A stretch of DNA of 64,000 nucleotides from Croceibacterium xixiisoli (lineage in GTDB: Bacteria; Pseudomonadota; Alphaproteobacteria; Sphingomonadales; Sphingomonadaceae), in NCBI RefSeq assembly GCF_009827305.1, contig NZ_WTYJ01000003.1:248001-312000 (forward strand). The letters are read 5' to 3'. Below, piece by piece: positions 34,558 through 43,277 of this stretch (position 1 is the first letter of the stretch; the number at the start of each line of letters is the position of its first letter). The notes beneath the pieces were generated by a model that did not search any database, was not told the DNA's origin, and saw only the letters and a list, made by a program, of their open reading frames with translations. The position numbers were made by a program, and so were the translations under genes.

Positions 34558-35576
34558 ACGCGGCCATGATGCAAACATCCGATCATAGCCAGCCAGCCAA
34601 CCGGGGGATCGGCGTGCTGCTGGTCAATCTGGGCACGCCCGACGCCCCCACCCCTGCGGCGGTGCGCCGCTATCTGGGGGAATTCCTGTCCGATCCGCGC
34701 GTGATCGAAATCCCGCAGATCGCCTGGCAGCCGATCCTGCGCGGGATCATTCTCAACACCCGGCCGAAGAAATCGGCCCACGCCTATGAACAGGTGTGGA
34801 CCGATCAGGGCTCTCCGCTGGCGGCAATCACCGCAGGCCAGGCCGAATTGCTGCAGCAACGGCTGGGCGATGCGGTGCAGGTGGAATGGGCCATGCGCTA
34901 TGGCCGGCCGGCGATTGCCGATGTGCTGCAGCGGATGATGGATGCCGGCTGCCACCGTATCCTGCTCGCCCCGCTCTATCCGCAATATTGCGGCGCCACC
35001 ACGGCCACGGTTGTGGACAAGGTTGGGGAAAAGCTGGGGGCAATGCGTTGGCAACCGACCTTGCGCCAACTGCCGCCCTATTACGATGATCCGGCCTATA
35101 TCGCCGCGCTCGCGGCGGATCTGGGCCGGCAGATCGATGCGCTGGATTTCGATCCCGAAGTGCTGCTGCTGAGTTTCCATGGCATGCCGGAACGGACCGC
35201 GCGGCTGGGCGACCCCTATCACAGCCAGTGCCTGGAAACCGCCCGCCTGCTGGAAACGGCGCTGGCGCGGCCGGGATTGCGCCTGCGAACCACGTTCCAG
35301 TCCCGTTTCGGGCGGGCCAAATGGCTGGAGCCGGCGACGGATGTGGTGCTGGGGGAAGAGGCGAAGCAGGGCACGCGGCGGCTGGCGATCGCGGCGCCGG
35401 GCTTTTCGGCCGATTGCCTCGAAACGCTGGAGGAACTGGCCATTCGCGGAAAGGAACAGTTCGAGGAAGCGGGCGGCACGCAATTCGCTGCGCTTGCCTG
35501 CCTCAACACCGGCGATGCCGGAATGGCCATGCTTGAAACGCTGGTGCGCCGCGAACTGGCCGGCTGGATCGGCTAA
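34554..35576 (+). CDS. hemH: Ferrochelatase
   Basis: Inserts Fe2+ into protoporphyrin IX, the last step of heme synthesis. The 340-residue protein contains VNLGTPDAPTPAAVRRYL, the metal-binding His in LLSFHGMPERT, and the conserved C-terminal Glu region (CLETLEELAIRG). ATG 34554 overlaps the upstream stop by four bases (ATGA); longer in-frame readings are shadows of the molybdoenzyme gene. It is convergent with a TonB-dependent receptor across a strong hairpin. Confidence 0.95.
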   Translation: MNAAMMQTSDHSQPANRGIGVLLVNLGTPDAPTPAAVRRYLGEFLSDPRVIEIPQIAWQPILRGIILNTRPKKSAHAYEQVWTDQGSPLAAITAGQAELLQQRLGDAVQVEWAMRYGRPAIADVLQRMMDAGCHRILLAPLYPQYCGATTATVVDKVGEKLGAMRWQPTLRQLPPYYDDPAYIAALAADLGRQIDALDFDPEVLLLSFHGMPERTARLGDPYHSQCLETARLLETALARPGLRLRTTFQSRFGRAKWLEPATDVVLGEEAKQGTRRLAIAAPGFSADCLETLEELAIRGKEQFEEAGGTQFAALACLNTGDAGMAMLETLVRRELAGWIG

Positions 35577-35590
35577 CAGCTGCGGAATGG

Positions 35591-35622
35591 GCGGGGGAGG
35601 CGGCCATGGCCACCTCCCCCGC
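35591..35622. terminator. Bidirectional hairpin between hemH and a TonB-dependent receptor
   Basis: GCGGGGGAGG (35591-35600) and CCTCCCCCGC (35613-35622) pair perfectly, with the palindrome GGCCATGGCC inside, giving a nearly continuous 15-bp stem between the two convergent genes. Confidence 0.75.
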
Positions 35623-35630
35623 AATCATCA

Positions 35631-37709
35631 TCAGTTCTTGAAGGCCACGCTCAGGAAGAACCGGCGGCCGCCCTGCGGGAAGCCATCGGTCAGATAATAC
35701 AGGCCGTCGAATGCATTGCGCACGCCGGCTGCCACCGTGACATTGTCGTTCAGATCATAGCCGATGCGGAAACCGCCATCGACATAGGAGCCGGTGCGGT
35801 AATAGCGCGTGCCGGAGGTGGTTACAGTCCAACGATCCGATGCGATATCGAGGCTGGGTACGAAGGACAGGCCTTCGACCGGGCGCCAGTCGGCAAACAG
35901 GAATGCCTTGTGCGTTGGCACGCCCACGGGCTGCATTGCCGGATTGACGGTGTCGTTGAGATCACGCTTCAGCCAGGTGTAATTGCCGCCCAGGGTGAAT
36001 GTGCTCGAAATCCGCGCAACGACCGACAGTTCCGCCCCATATGATTCGCCATCGCCCACGTTCTGGCTCTGGTTGACCGACTGGTCCTGGTAGATGAAGG
36101 GTACGGACACGATCACATCGCTCAGCAGCGAATAGAATGCCGCGCCGGTGACGCTGAACACGCCACGCTGGAGGGTGCCGCCCAGCTCGAAATTGGTCGC
36201 CCGTTCGGATTGCAGATCGGCATTGGAGGTTGCCCCGCCAAACCGGGAGCTGAAGCGTTCGAACACCGTCGGGAAACGCGTGCGCGACGATACGCTGGCA
36301 TAGAGCCGCGTCCCGCTGTCCAGTCCCCCGTCCAGCCGGCCCTGCAGATTGACCGCATCGGCATTGCGCAGCGGATAGCTGAAGATCGCACTGGCGCCGC
36401 CGCCCGGCGGGGTGCCGTACTCTTCTGCGCGGTGCAGATTGCGCCAGTCATAGCTGGCCCCGATGGTGGCCTTCAGCGCCGGGGTCAGCGCGGCGACATA
36501 TTCACCGGCCACGCTCCAGGTGTCTTCCTTGTTGGTCTGCGGCGGTTCGGTGGTGCCGGCGGGGAAGGACTGCTGGAATTCGACATGTTCGTCGCTGCGA
36601 TAATGCAGGGCAACCGACAGGCGATCGGTTTCGCGCAGAGACAGCGCCAGTTCGGCCGATCCACCCCAGGCAACATCCTCATAATAGGAATTGAACGCGC
36701 GGCCCAGGGTCTGGCTGCTCTGCGTCCGGTTGTCGAAGGAACTGAGCAGATTGTTGAAGCTGTTGCGGTAAACGCGGGTCTTCAGCAGCAGATCGTCGCT
36801 CAGCGCGGTACGCGACAGGAAATACAGGCTGTCGATATTCCAGTAAGGCCAGGACCAGTTGCGCTGAGTGGCCGTATCGGTGACATGCAGCGGGGCGTTC
36901 TTCGACCCTTCCTGGCGGGTATAGCTGATCGAATATTCGTCGTTCGCATTGGGGGTGAAGCCGATCTTGGCGTTGATGCGCCAGTCTTCGGTTTCGGAGA
37001 AATCGCGTTCCCCCGCAGCCTGGTTGTTCGTCGGGACATAGCCGCCCGGCAAATCCCAGTGATCGGTGTAGGAGCGAGTGTAGCTGGCCTGAGCATACCA
37101 CATGTCCTGCCGCGTGCCGATCAGGCCGAACATGTTGTAGCCCGATGCATCGAGATCGCGGTCGAGATCCATCGTCACCCGTGCGGCGACTTCGATGTCC
37201 TTGGCCGGCTTGCGCGTCACCAGATTGATCGCGCCGCCCATGGCACCCGGGCCATCCAGCACCGAGGCATAGCCCTTGGCCACCTGGATTTCGGCCAGAT
37301 CGGGGGTCATGAAACGACTGTAATCAAGCCGGTTGTCAGCGGGCAGATAGACGCGGATGCCATCGATCGACAGCGGCGCCTGGAACCGGTCGAAGCCGCG
37401 AATGAACAGCAGCTGTTCATTGCGCGATCCGCCGGAATTGGATGCGCTGACGCCCGGGATCAGGGCAGCGGCATCGTCCAGCGTGACGCGGTTGAAGGTT
37501 TCGATCGCGATCTGGCTGACCGACGAACTGCCGACGGTCAGGCTGTCTGCCTGGCCGACAACGGTGATCTGGCCCAGATCGAAGCTGTTCGATGTCTTGC
37601 TGTCTTCGGCGCTGTTTTGGGTCTGTGCGGCCAGGGGCAGCGGCAGGGCAAGGCTCAGCGCGAGCGTGCAGGAATTGAAAAGGCGGCTACGCAGTGCGCC
37701 AGTCCCCAT
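35631..37709 (-). CDS. TonB-dependent outer-membrane receptor
   Basis: A 692-residue outer-membrane transporter. A signal peptide ends near LPLPLAAQ. The plug domain has FIRGFDRFQAPLSIDGIRVY and a conserved DGPGAMGGAINLVTRKP segment, followed by a 22-strand barrel ending in Phe-Lys-Asn after RRFFLSVAF. I start at ATG 37709, which has GGAGAAC at the right distance; ATG 37721 is possible. It lies alone near hemH. Ligand could be an iron chelate or another small molecule; no partner inner-membrane transporter is adjacent. Confidence 0.87.
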   Translation of the reverse strand: MGTGALRSRLFNSCTLALSLALPLPLAAQTQNSAEDSKTSNSFDLGQITVVGQADSLTVGSSSVSQIAIETFNRVTLDDAAALIPGVSASNSGGSRNEQLLFIRGFDRFQAPLSIDGIRVYLPADNRLDYSRFMTPDLAEIQVAKGYASVLDGPGAMGGAINLVTRKPAKDIEVAARVTMDLDRDLDASGYNMFGLIGTRQDMWYAQASYTRSYTDHWDLPGGYVPTNNQAAGERDFSETEDWRINAKIGFTPNANDEYSISYTRQEGSKNAPLHVTDTATQRNWSWPYWNIDSLYFLSRTALSDDLLLKTRVYRNSFNNLLSSFDNRTQSSQTLGRAFNSYYEDVAWGGSAELALSLRETDRLSVALHYRSDEHVEFQQSFPAGTTEPPQTNKEDTWSVAGEYVAALTPALKATIGASYDWRNLHRAEEYGTPPGGGASAIFSYPLRNADAVNLQGRLDGGLDSGTRLYASVSSRTRFPTVFERFSSRFGGATSNADLQSERATNFELGGTLQRGVFSVTGAAFYSLLSDVIVSVPFIYQDQSVNQSQNVGDGESYGAELSVVARISSTFTLGGNYTWLKRDLNDTVNPAMQPVGVPTHKAFLFADWRPVEGLSFVPSLDIASDRWTVTTSGTRYYRTGSYVDGGFRIGYDLNDNVTVAAGVRNAFDGLYYLTDGFPQGGRRFFLSVAFKN

Positions 37710-37909
37710 GATGTTCTCCATGAATTCTTTTGGCCGCACAGGCGGCAGGGCAGCCCGGAGGGCGCCAGCGCTATATCCGCAGGAATATAGTATAAGAAGC
37801 GCGGATGACGCGTGCAGCATTATCGCCGCGCTGCCGTGGCCGGCGGGCAACAGGTGCAATTCAGCCTATGGAAAAATCATTCCATTTCCGGAATGAACTT
37901 CGTTTCCCG

Positions 37910-38074
37910 TCAGAAATCGATGGCGATGCCGTTCTTCACCCAGTCGCCATAGCGGGTCGGGCTGAGTTCTTCTTGATTATCATGGTTTTGAGCAGATGGC
38001 TGGGGCAGCGGATCGCTGGACCAATGGGCCGGCTTGGTGAAGGTCGCGGGCCGATGTGTTGCGCGTTCTGTCAT
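37910..38074 (-). CDS. DUF1674 protein (succinate dehydrogenase assembly factor 4-like)
   Basis: A 54-residue protein. Its C-terminus, SPTRYGDWVKNGIAIDF, is the DUF1674 signature (usual form PTRYGDWE..G.A.DF). In mitochondria the homologue SDHAF4 helps flavinated SdhA assemble; bacterial members are assumed to act similarly. The start is ATG 38074; a much longer in-frame ORF antisense to the RsmB gene is a shadow. It is divergent from rsmB, an arrangement I have seen in other sphingomonads. Confidence 0.85.
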   Translation of the reverse strand: MTERATHRPATFTKPAHWSSDPLPQPSAQNHDNQEELSPTRYGDWVKNGIAIDF

Positions 38075-38128
38075 GCACAAATCATGCGCCTGCTGGCGTC
38101 TGCTGGCAATGCCCGTTAAGTCGCCGCA

Positions 38129-39361
38129 ATGACGATGTCCCCCGGATTGCCCGCCCGCCGTTCTGCCCTCCGCCTGCTGGATGCTGTCATGCGGCGCGGT
38201 GAAACGCTGGATCAGGCCGATCATTCGGCCATGGGCGGCGTGCCGGGCTTCGCGGATCAGGCGCTGGCCCGCGCGATCGCGGGGGAAGTGCTGCGCTGGA
38301 TGGCCGATCTCGATGCGTTGATCGATGGCGCAACGCGGCAGAAGCTGGCCGATGATGCCAAGGCGCGCATGGTGCTGCGGATCATGCTGGCGCAATGGCT
38401 GCGGCTGGAAACCCCGCCGCATGCGGTGATCGGAACCGGCCTGCCGCTGCTGACCGGCGGTCCCCGCCGTCTGGCGCATGGGGTGTTCGGCACGCTGGTG
38501 CGCGCTCATGTCAAACTGCCGGCCACGCCGACCCTGCCCGAGGCGATTGCCGCGCGTTGGGGTGACCGTGCCGCCCCCATCGCCACCGGCCTTGCCACGC
38601 CGCCGCCGCTGGATCTCTCGTTCAGCGATATGGATGCGGTTGCGCCCATGGCTGCCGAACTCGATGGCGTCACGTTGGCGCCGGGGCATCTGCGTCTGCC
38701 GCGCGGCCTGCCGGTCGAACGGTTGCGCGGATTTGAACAAGGCACATGGTGGGTGCAGGATCTGGCCGCCACGCTACCGGCTCGCCTGCTGGGTGACGGC
38801 AACGGCCGCCGCATCCTCGACCTTTGTGCAGCACCCGGAGGCAAGACGCTGCAACTGGCGGCCGCCGGCTGGCAGGTGACTGCGTTGGACGCCAGTGAAC
38901 GCCGGCTGGACCGGCTGCGCGAAAACCTCACCCGCACCGGCCTGTCGGCAGAGGTGATCACGGCCGATGCCCTGGAATGGGAACCGGCCGAACCCTTCGA
39001 CGCGGTTCTGCTGGATGCGCCCTGCACGGCAACCGGCACCGCGCGCCGCCACCCCGATGTGCTGCACCGGATCGGCGCGCCGCAGATTGCCGAAATGGCC
39101 GATTTGCAGGCGAAATTGCTGCGCCGCGCGGCCGGCTGGGTCAAGCCGGGCGGTCCGCTGATCTATGCGGTGTGCTCGCTCGAAACCGAAGAGGGTGAAG
39201 ACCAGGCACGCGATGTCGCGCTTGCATCCGACCCGATCCGGTCAGACGAATTGCCCGCCGGCTTGCAGCCCACCAGCAACGGCTGGCTGCGCACCGATCC
39301 GGGCATGCTGGTGGATCAGGGCGGGCTCGACGGGTTCTTCATCGCCCGCTGGAAAGCCTAG
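38129..39361 (+). CDS. rsmB: RsmB-type 16S rRNA (cytosine-C5) methyltransferase
   Basis: A 410-residue RsmB/Sun/NOP family enzyme that methylates C967 of 16S rRNA (E. coli numbering). The N-terminal NusB-like RNA-binding domain (about 1-140) leads into the SAM-dependent domain with LDLCAAPGGKTLQLA. The two catalytic cysteines are in LLDAPCTATGT and YAVCSLETEEGE. Length is normal. The start is ATG 38129; an ATG two codons later is possible. Confidence 0.9.
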   Translation: MTMSPGLPARRSALRLLDAVMRRGETLDQADHSAMGGVPGFADQALARAIAGEVLRWMADLDALIDGATRQKLADDAKARMVLRIMLAQWLRLETPPHAVIGTGLPLLTGGPRRLAHGVFGTLVRAHVKLPATPTLPEAIAARWGDRAAPIATGLATPPPLDLSFSDMDAVAPMAAELDGVTLAPGHLRLPRGLPVERLRGFEQGTWWVQDLAATLPARLLGDGNGRRILDLCAAPGGKTLQLAAAGWQVTALDASERRLDRLRENLTRTGLSAEVITADALEWEPAEPFDAVLLDAPCTATGTARRHPDVLHRIGAPQIAEMADLQAKLLRRAAGWVKPGGPLIYAVCSLETEEGEDQARDVALASDPIRSDELPAGLQPTSNGWLRTDPGMLVDQGGLDGFFIARWKA

Positions 39362-39362
39362 T

Positions 39363-39896
39363 TCAGTCCCGCACGCGGTTCTGGAAACTCTTGCGCAGTT
39401 TCATCAGCTTGGGCGGGATAACGGCCAGGCAATAGGGATTGCGCTGGCCTTCGCCGTCCCAATATTCCTGATGGTAATCCTCGGCCGGATACCATGTCGC
39501 CGGGCCTTCGATGCTGGTCACCACCCGTCCGTCCAGCGTGTCATTAGCACGGGCGATGGCCGCCTCGGCGGCGGCGCGCTGATCGTCGCTCAGCGGGAAG
39601 ATCGCAGAACGATATTGGGTGCCGATGTCATTGCCCTGCCGATTCAGCTGCGTCGGGTCATGGGTGGCCATGAAGATGTCGAGAATATCGGCCAGATCGA
39701 TTTCCGCGGTGTCGAATGTCACCCGGATCGCTTCGGCATGGCCGGTGGAACCGCTGCACACCTGCTTATAGGTTGGATCGGCCACATTGCCGCCGATGTA
39801 ACCGCTTTCCACCTCGCTGACGCCCACCACATCGCGGAACACTGCTTCGGTGCACCAGAAGCATCCACCCGCCACGATCGCCGTTTCCATCGTCAT
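39363..39896 (-). CDS. msrA: Peptide-methionine (S)-S-oxide reductase
   Basis: Reduces methionine-S-sulfoxide. The 177-residue protein has the active-site motif GGCFWCTEAVF (nucleophile C12), GYIGG, the GSTGHAEAIRV stretch and YHQEYWD near the end, all standard for MsrA. Start ATG 39896 was used; ATG 39890 is a possible alternative. It ends two bases from the rsmB stop on the opposite strand (convergent), with no room for a separate terminator. Confidence 0.95.
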   Translation of the reverse strand: MTMETAIVAGGCFWCTEAVFRDVVGVSEVESGYIGGNVADPTYKQVCSGSTGHAEAIRVTFDTAEIDLADILDIFMATHDPTQLNRQGNDIGTQYRSAIFPLSDDQRAAAEAAIARANDTLDGRVVTSIEGPATWYPAEDYHQEYWDGEGQRNPYCLAVIPPKLMKLRKSFQNRVRD

Positions 39897-40047
39897 CTCT
39901 GTCGTTCCTGAATCAAGGGCCTGCGCCGCCGTCAGCCATCAATGTGGGGTGGCGCAACGCGCTTGTCATCCTGCCTTGCGACACTAGGGTCATGCTTTCG
40001 GTCTGCCGGCCATCGCCGATGCGGATTTTCCTTTTGGGGAGAGGTCT

Positions 40048-40890
40048 ATGAAGTCCATCCTTCTGGCAGCGCTGGCCGCCATTCCTGCGGTTGCGACCGT
40101 ATCGTCGGCTCCGGCCGCCGCGCACAGCAGCGAACATGGCGTCGCGCTGGAACGCGCCGTGGCCGATCCACGGCGGGAAGCTGACCGGGTGCGCGATCCC
40201 TATCGCCATCCGGTCGAAACACTGGAATTCTTCGGCGTCGAACCCGGCATGACGGTGGTGGATTATCTGCCGGCCGGTGGCTGGTTCACCCGCATCATCG
40301 CCCCTTACCTGGGCGCACAGGGGCATTACATCGCCATGGGCCCCGATGTGCGGGCCATGGATGCACGCATGCAGGGCTTCATGGGCGGTCTGGCGGAAAA
40401 ATTCCCCGGCCAGGTGCAGCAGTGGAATCTGGGCGCTGATGTCCCGCGATTCACTGCCTTCAACGCGGATGCCTATCCCGAAGCGCTCGATGGCACGGTC
40501 GACCGGGTGCTGATCTTCCGCGAACTGCACAATCAGCTGCGGTTCGGCTGGCTGCACAATGATATGCTGACCATCCGCCGCATGCTCAAGCCCGGCGGAA
40601 TGGTCGGCATCACCGATCACCGCGCGAATGAAGATGCACCCTTCAGCCAGACCGATGGGAGCAAGGGCTATATCCGGCAGAGTGACGCCATCGCCCTGTT
40701 CGACGCCTATGGTTTCGATCTGGTCGGCATGAGCGATGTGAACGCCAATCCGAAGGATACCAAGGATTACGAACGCGGCGTCTGGGCGCTGCCACCGGGC
40801 CTGGCCGGGGCGACCGATGACACGCGCGCAACCATGCAGGCGATCGGTGAAAGCGACCGCATGACCCTGCTGTTCCGCAAACGCGATTAA
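40048..40890 (+). CDS. Exported methyltransferase-like protein
   Basis: A 280-residue protein whose first 25 residues (MKSILLAALAAIPAVATVSSAPAAA shortened to its core LLAALAAIPAVATVSS) form a Sec signal peptide ending near PAAAHS. The rest is a class I SAM-dependent methyltransferase fold: GMTVVDYLPAGGWFTRIIAPYLG takes the place of motif I, with the acidic end of strand 2 and a later LKPGGMVGITDH. The usual glycine motif is altered (DYLPAGGW). SAM is not expected in the periplasm, so it may have lost transferase activity or be retained in the cytoplasm. A strong ribosome-binding site (GGGGAGAGG) precedes the start. Confidence 0.82.
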   Translation: MKSILLAALAAIPAVATVSSAPAAAHSSEHGVALERAVADPRREADRVRDPYRHPVETLEFFGVEPGMTVVDYLPAGGWFTRIIAPYLGAQGHYIAMGPDVRAMDARMQGFMGGLAEKFPGQVQQWNLGADVPRFTAFNADAYPEALDGTVDRVLIFRELHNQLRFGWLHNDMLTIRRMLKPGGMVGITDHRANEDAPFSQTDGSKGYIRQSDAIALFDAYGFDLVGMSDVNANPKDTKDYERGVWALPPGLAGATDDTRATMQAIGESDRMTLLFRKRD

Positions 40891-40925
40891 TGGACTTGGA
40901 CGATGGGCCGGAATAGAGGCGCGGC

Positions 40926-41777
40926 ATGAGCAAACTGACGGTGGCTGCGCTGCAGCTCGAACTCGGATCCGCTGATGAGGCGGACAACAATGCTGCGGTG
41001 TCGCTGCTGGTCGAACAGGCCGCGGCGCAGGGCGCGCAGATCATCCTGCCGCCGGAAATCTTTGCCGGCCCCTACTTCTGCAAGCTTGAGGATGAAGAAC
41101 TTTTCGCGATGGCGCGGCCGACGGCGGAACATTCCTCCGTCATCGCCATGCAGGCACTGGCGCGCACGCTGAAGGTGGCCATCCCGACCAGCTTCTTCGA
41201 ACGCGACGGGCACCATTATTACAACACGCTCGCCATGATCGGCCCCGATGGGGAGATCATGGGCACCTATCGCAAGAGCCACATTCCCGACGGCCCGGGC
41301 TATGAGGAAAAATACTATTTCCGCCCCGGCAACACCGGTTTCAAGGTGTGGGATCTGTTCGGCACCCGCGTGGGCGTGGGGGTTTGCTGGGATCAGTGGT
41401 ACCCCGAATGCGCACGCGCCATGGCGCTGATGGGGGCAGAGGTGCTGTTCTATCCCACGGCCATCGGGTCCGAACCCTATGATGCCGATCTCGACACCAG
41501 CCGCATGTGGCGCCGGGCGATGATCGGCCATGCGGTCAGCAATTGCATGCCGGTGGTCGCGGCCAATCGGATTGGCTCTGAAGATGGCCAGGCCTTCTAT
41601 GGCCACAGCTTCATTTCCGACCAATGGGGCGATTATCTCGCCGAATTCGGCAAGCAGGAAACCGGCGCGCTGGTGGCGCAGCTCGATCTGGCCGAAGCGG
41701 CCAAGCATCGCGCCGGCATGGGCTTCTTCCGTGATCGCCGGCCGGAACTCTACACCCGGCTCAGCCAGGATCTGTGA
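40926..41777 (+). CDS. aguB: N-carbamoylputrescine amidase
   Basis: Hydrolyses N-carbamoylputrescine to putrescine, CO2 and NH3 in the arginine-agmatine route to polyamines. The 283-residue nitrilase-superfamily protein has the catalytic triad Glu44 (PPEIFAGPYFC), Lys117 (YRKSHIPDGPGY) and Cys154 (GVCWDQWYPE). The PGYEEKYYFRPG loop is typical of AguB. It overlaps folK by four bases. The agmatine deiminase gene (aguA) is not in view. Confidence 0.93.
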   Translation: MSKLTVAALQLELGSADEADNNAAVSLLVEQAAAQGAQIILPPEIFAGPYFCKLEDEELFAMARPTAEHSSVIAMQALARTLKVAIPTSFFERDGHHYYNTLAMIGPDGEIMGTYRKSHIPDGPGYEEKYYFRPGNTGFKVWDLFGTRVGVGVCWDQWYPECARAMALMGAEVLFYPTAIGSEPYDADLDTSRMWRRAMIGHAVSNCMPVVAANRIGSEDGQAFYGHSFISDQWGDYLAEFGKQETGALVAQLDLAEAAKHRAGMGFFRDRRPELYTRLSQDL

Positions 41778-42268
41778 CGCAGATCTATCTGATCGCGCTG
41801 GGATCGAATCGCCGGCATCACCACCATGGGTTGCCGGCGGCCGTGCTGCGCGCCGCGCTGCAGGATCTCGCCGGGCGCGGAATACGCGTGTTGCGCGCCG
41901 CACCGATCATCGCCAGCGCGCCGATCGGCCCATCCCTGCGGCGTTATGCCAATTCCGCCGCCGTGGTGGCCAGCGATCTGGCGCCGGGCGCCATGCTGGA
42001 TTTGCTGAAAGCGGTGGAGGCGGATTTCGGCCGGCGCAGCGGCGGCCAGCGCTGGAGCAGTCGGGTGCTCGATCTCGATATCATCCTGTGGAGCGACGGT
42101 GCCTTTGCCGAACCCGGGCTGATCATTCCCCATTCGCTGTTCCGTCAGCGGGACTTCGTGCTGCGCCCGGCTGTTGCCATCGCGCCGCAGTGGCGCGATC
42201 CCGTGACAGGATTATCACTGCGACAGCTTACCGCACGCTTGACCCGGTCCCGCCCCACCCCTAGGTGA
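41774..42268 (+). CDS. folK: 2-amino-4-hydroxy-6-hydroxymethyldihydropteridine pyrophosphokinase (HPPK)
   Basis: Transfers pyrophosphate from ATP to 6-hydroxymethyl-dihydropterin in folate synthesis. The 164-residue protein has the family start YLIALGSNRRHHHHGLP and the signature RWSSRVLDLDIILW with the two Mg-binding aspartates. GTG 41774 overlaps the aguB stop (GTGA). Normal length. No other folate gene is adjacent. Confidence 0.92.
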   Translation: MTQIYLIALGSNRRHHHHGLPAAVLRAALQDLAGRGIRVLRAAPIIASAPIGPSLRRYANSAAVVASDLAPGAMLDLLKAVEADFGRRSGGQRWSSRVLDLDIILWSDGAFAEPGLIIPHSLFRQRDFVLRPAVAIAPQWRDPVTGLSLRQLTARLTRSRPTPR

Positions 42269-42289
42269 CCCCCTCCCACCAAACGGTGC

Positions 42290-42365
42290 GGGCCCGTAGC
42301 TCAGTAGGTAGAGCAGCTGACTTTTAATCAGCGGGTCACAGGTTCGAATCCTGTCGGGCTCACCA
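42290..42365 (+). tRNA. tRNA-Lys (anticodon UUU)
   Basis: A complete 76-base cloverleaf with encoded CCA. Acceptor arms GGGCCCG and CGGGCTC (one G-T pair), D arm GCTC...GAGC, anticodon stem GCTGA/TCAGC around CTTTTAA (anticodon TTT), and T arm ACAGG-TTCGAAT-CCTGT all pair. Confidence 0.97.
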
Positions 42366-42467
42366 TTTTCCGCAAATCTCCCCTGCACTATGTTCGCGGA
42401 TCACACCTCCGCCGCCGTATTCGGCTGGCGGCTCCGGTCGCGCCATGACCGCCTGCGATAAGGCGAA

Positions 42468-42506
42468 GCTGTAACGCAAGATTACGGTTTCAATCCCCGT
42501 TACAGC
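42468..42506. promoter_or_regulatory. 9-bp inverted repeat upstream of the ECF sigma gene
   Basis: GCTGTAACG (42468-42476) and its exact complement CGTTACAGC (42498-42506) flank 21 bases, immediately before the sigma-factor reading frame. It may be a regulator site or part of a promoter recognised by the factor itself. Confidence 0.45.
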
Positions 42507-42603
42507 CTTGTCGCCGGATTTTCCGATGCTTAGCCGCTGCAGCCAGGCGGTCCACCGTCACATTCACCCAATGTCGAAGGATGGATCGTTGCAGGCGAAG
42601 AGG

Positions 42604-43239
42604 ATGGCCGATCGCCGGCTGCCGGAATTATTTGAGCAGGCGAATTCAACGGCAGCGCCTGCAGTATCACGCCGCGATGCGACCTGTGGCGCTCTGACCG
42701 ATGGCCAATTGGTCATGCTGACGCTCAATGGCGGCAAACGCGCCTTCACCACCTTGTCGAACCGCTATGACCGCCCACTCCGCAGGCTGATCACGCGCCG
42801 CACGGCCAATATCCATGATGTGGATGACATCGTGCAGTCGGTCTGGATCAAGGCATGGCAGGCGCTCGGTCGCTATGACGTCTCGCGCCCCTTTCTCAAC
42901 TGGCTTTCGGTGATCGCCACCAACCAGTGTCGCGATCATCACCGTCGTTCGGTCAGCTATGCCACCATGCTGGTGGCTTCCACGCAGTTGGCCGCAGGGC
43001 AGGGGCACGGAACTCTGGCGGCAGACGATATCGTCGCATCACGCCACGCGCTGGCGGATGTGCGACGGCAGATGCAGGATCTGGCCCCGTCCTTGCGCGA
43101 AGCCCTGGTGGAAAGCATCGAGCATCAGGCCAGCCATGCCGACATCGCACATCGCCTGAACGTTTCGCCCAAAGCGATCGAGATGCGCATACGCAAGGCG
43201 CGGCAGCATTTGCGGGCCGCATTGCCCCATCTGATGTGA
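42604..43239 (+). CDS. ECF-type RNA polymerase sigma factor
   Basis: About 211 residues. Region 2 is visible around FTTLSNRYDRPLRRLITRR and DVDDIVQSVWIKAWQAL, with FLNWLSVIATNQCRDHHRR following. Region 4 has a helix-turn-helix in HQASHADIAHRLNVSPKAIEMRIRKA (only its core ADIAHRLNVSPKAIEMRIRK is counted as the recognition part). The start is uncertain: ATG 42604 was preferred, but ATG 42571, ATG 42526 or TTG 42508 are in frame. No anti-sigma (FecR) gene is adjacent. It faces a TonB-dependent receptor end to end, so a role in metal uptake regulation is possible but unproven. Confidence 0.82.
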   Translation: MADRRLPELFEQANSTAAPAVSRRDATCGALTDGQLVMLTLNGGKRAFTTLSNRYDRPLRRLITRRTANIHDVDDIVQSVWIKAWQALGRYDVSRPFLNWLSVIATNQCRDHHRRSVSYATMLVASTQLAAGQGHGTLAADDIVASRHALADVRRQMQDLAPSLREALVESIEHQASHADIAHRLNVSPKAIEMRIRKARQHLRAALPHLM

Positions 43240-43246
43240 TAGGCAA

Positions 43247-43270
43247 CCCGCGCCGGCGAACCGGCGCGGG
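43247..43270. terminator. Bidirectional hairpin between the sigma gene and the receptor
   Basis: CCCGCGCCGG-cgaa-CCGGCGCGGG is a perfect 10-bp stem with a tetraloop, between the convergent sigma and receptor genes. No T tract. Confidence 0.75.
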
Positions 43271-43277
43271 CTGTCAA

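Noticed and set aside
37771-37790. Near-palindrome CTATATCC..GGAATATAG upstream of the TonB-dependent receptor
   Set aside because: The arms match only if one base is inserted; too weak to call an operator.
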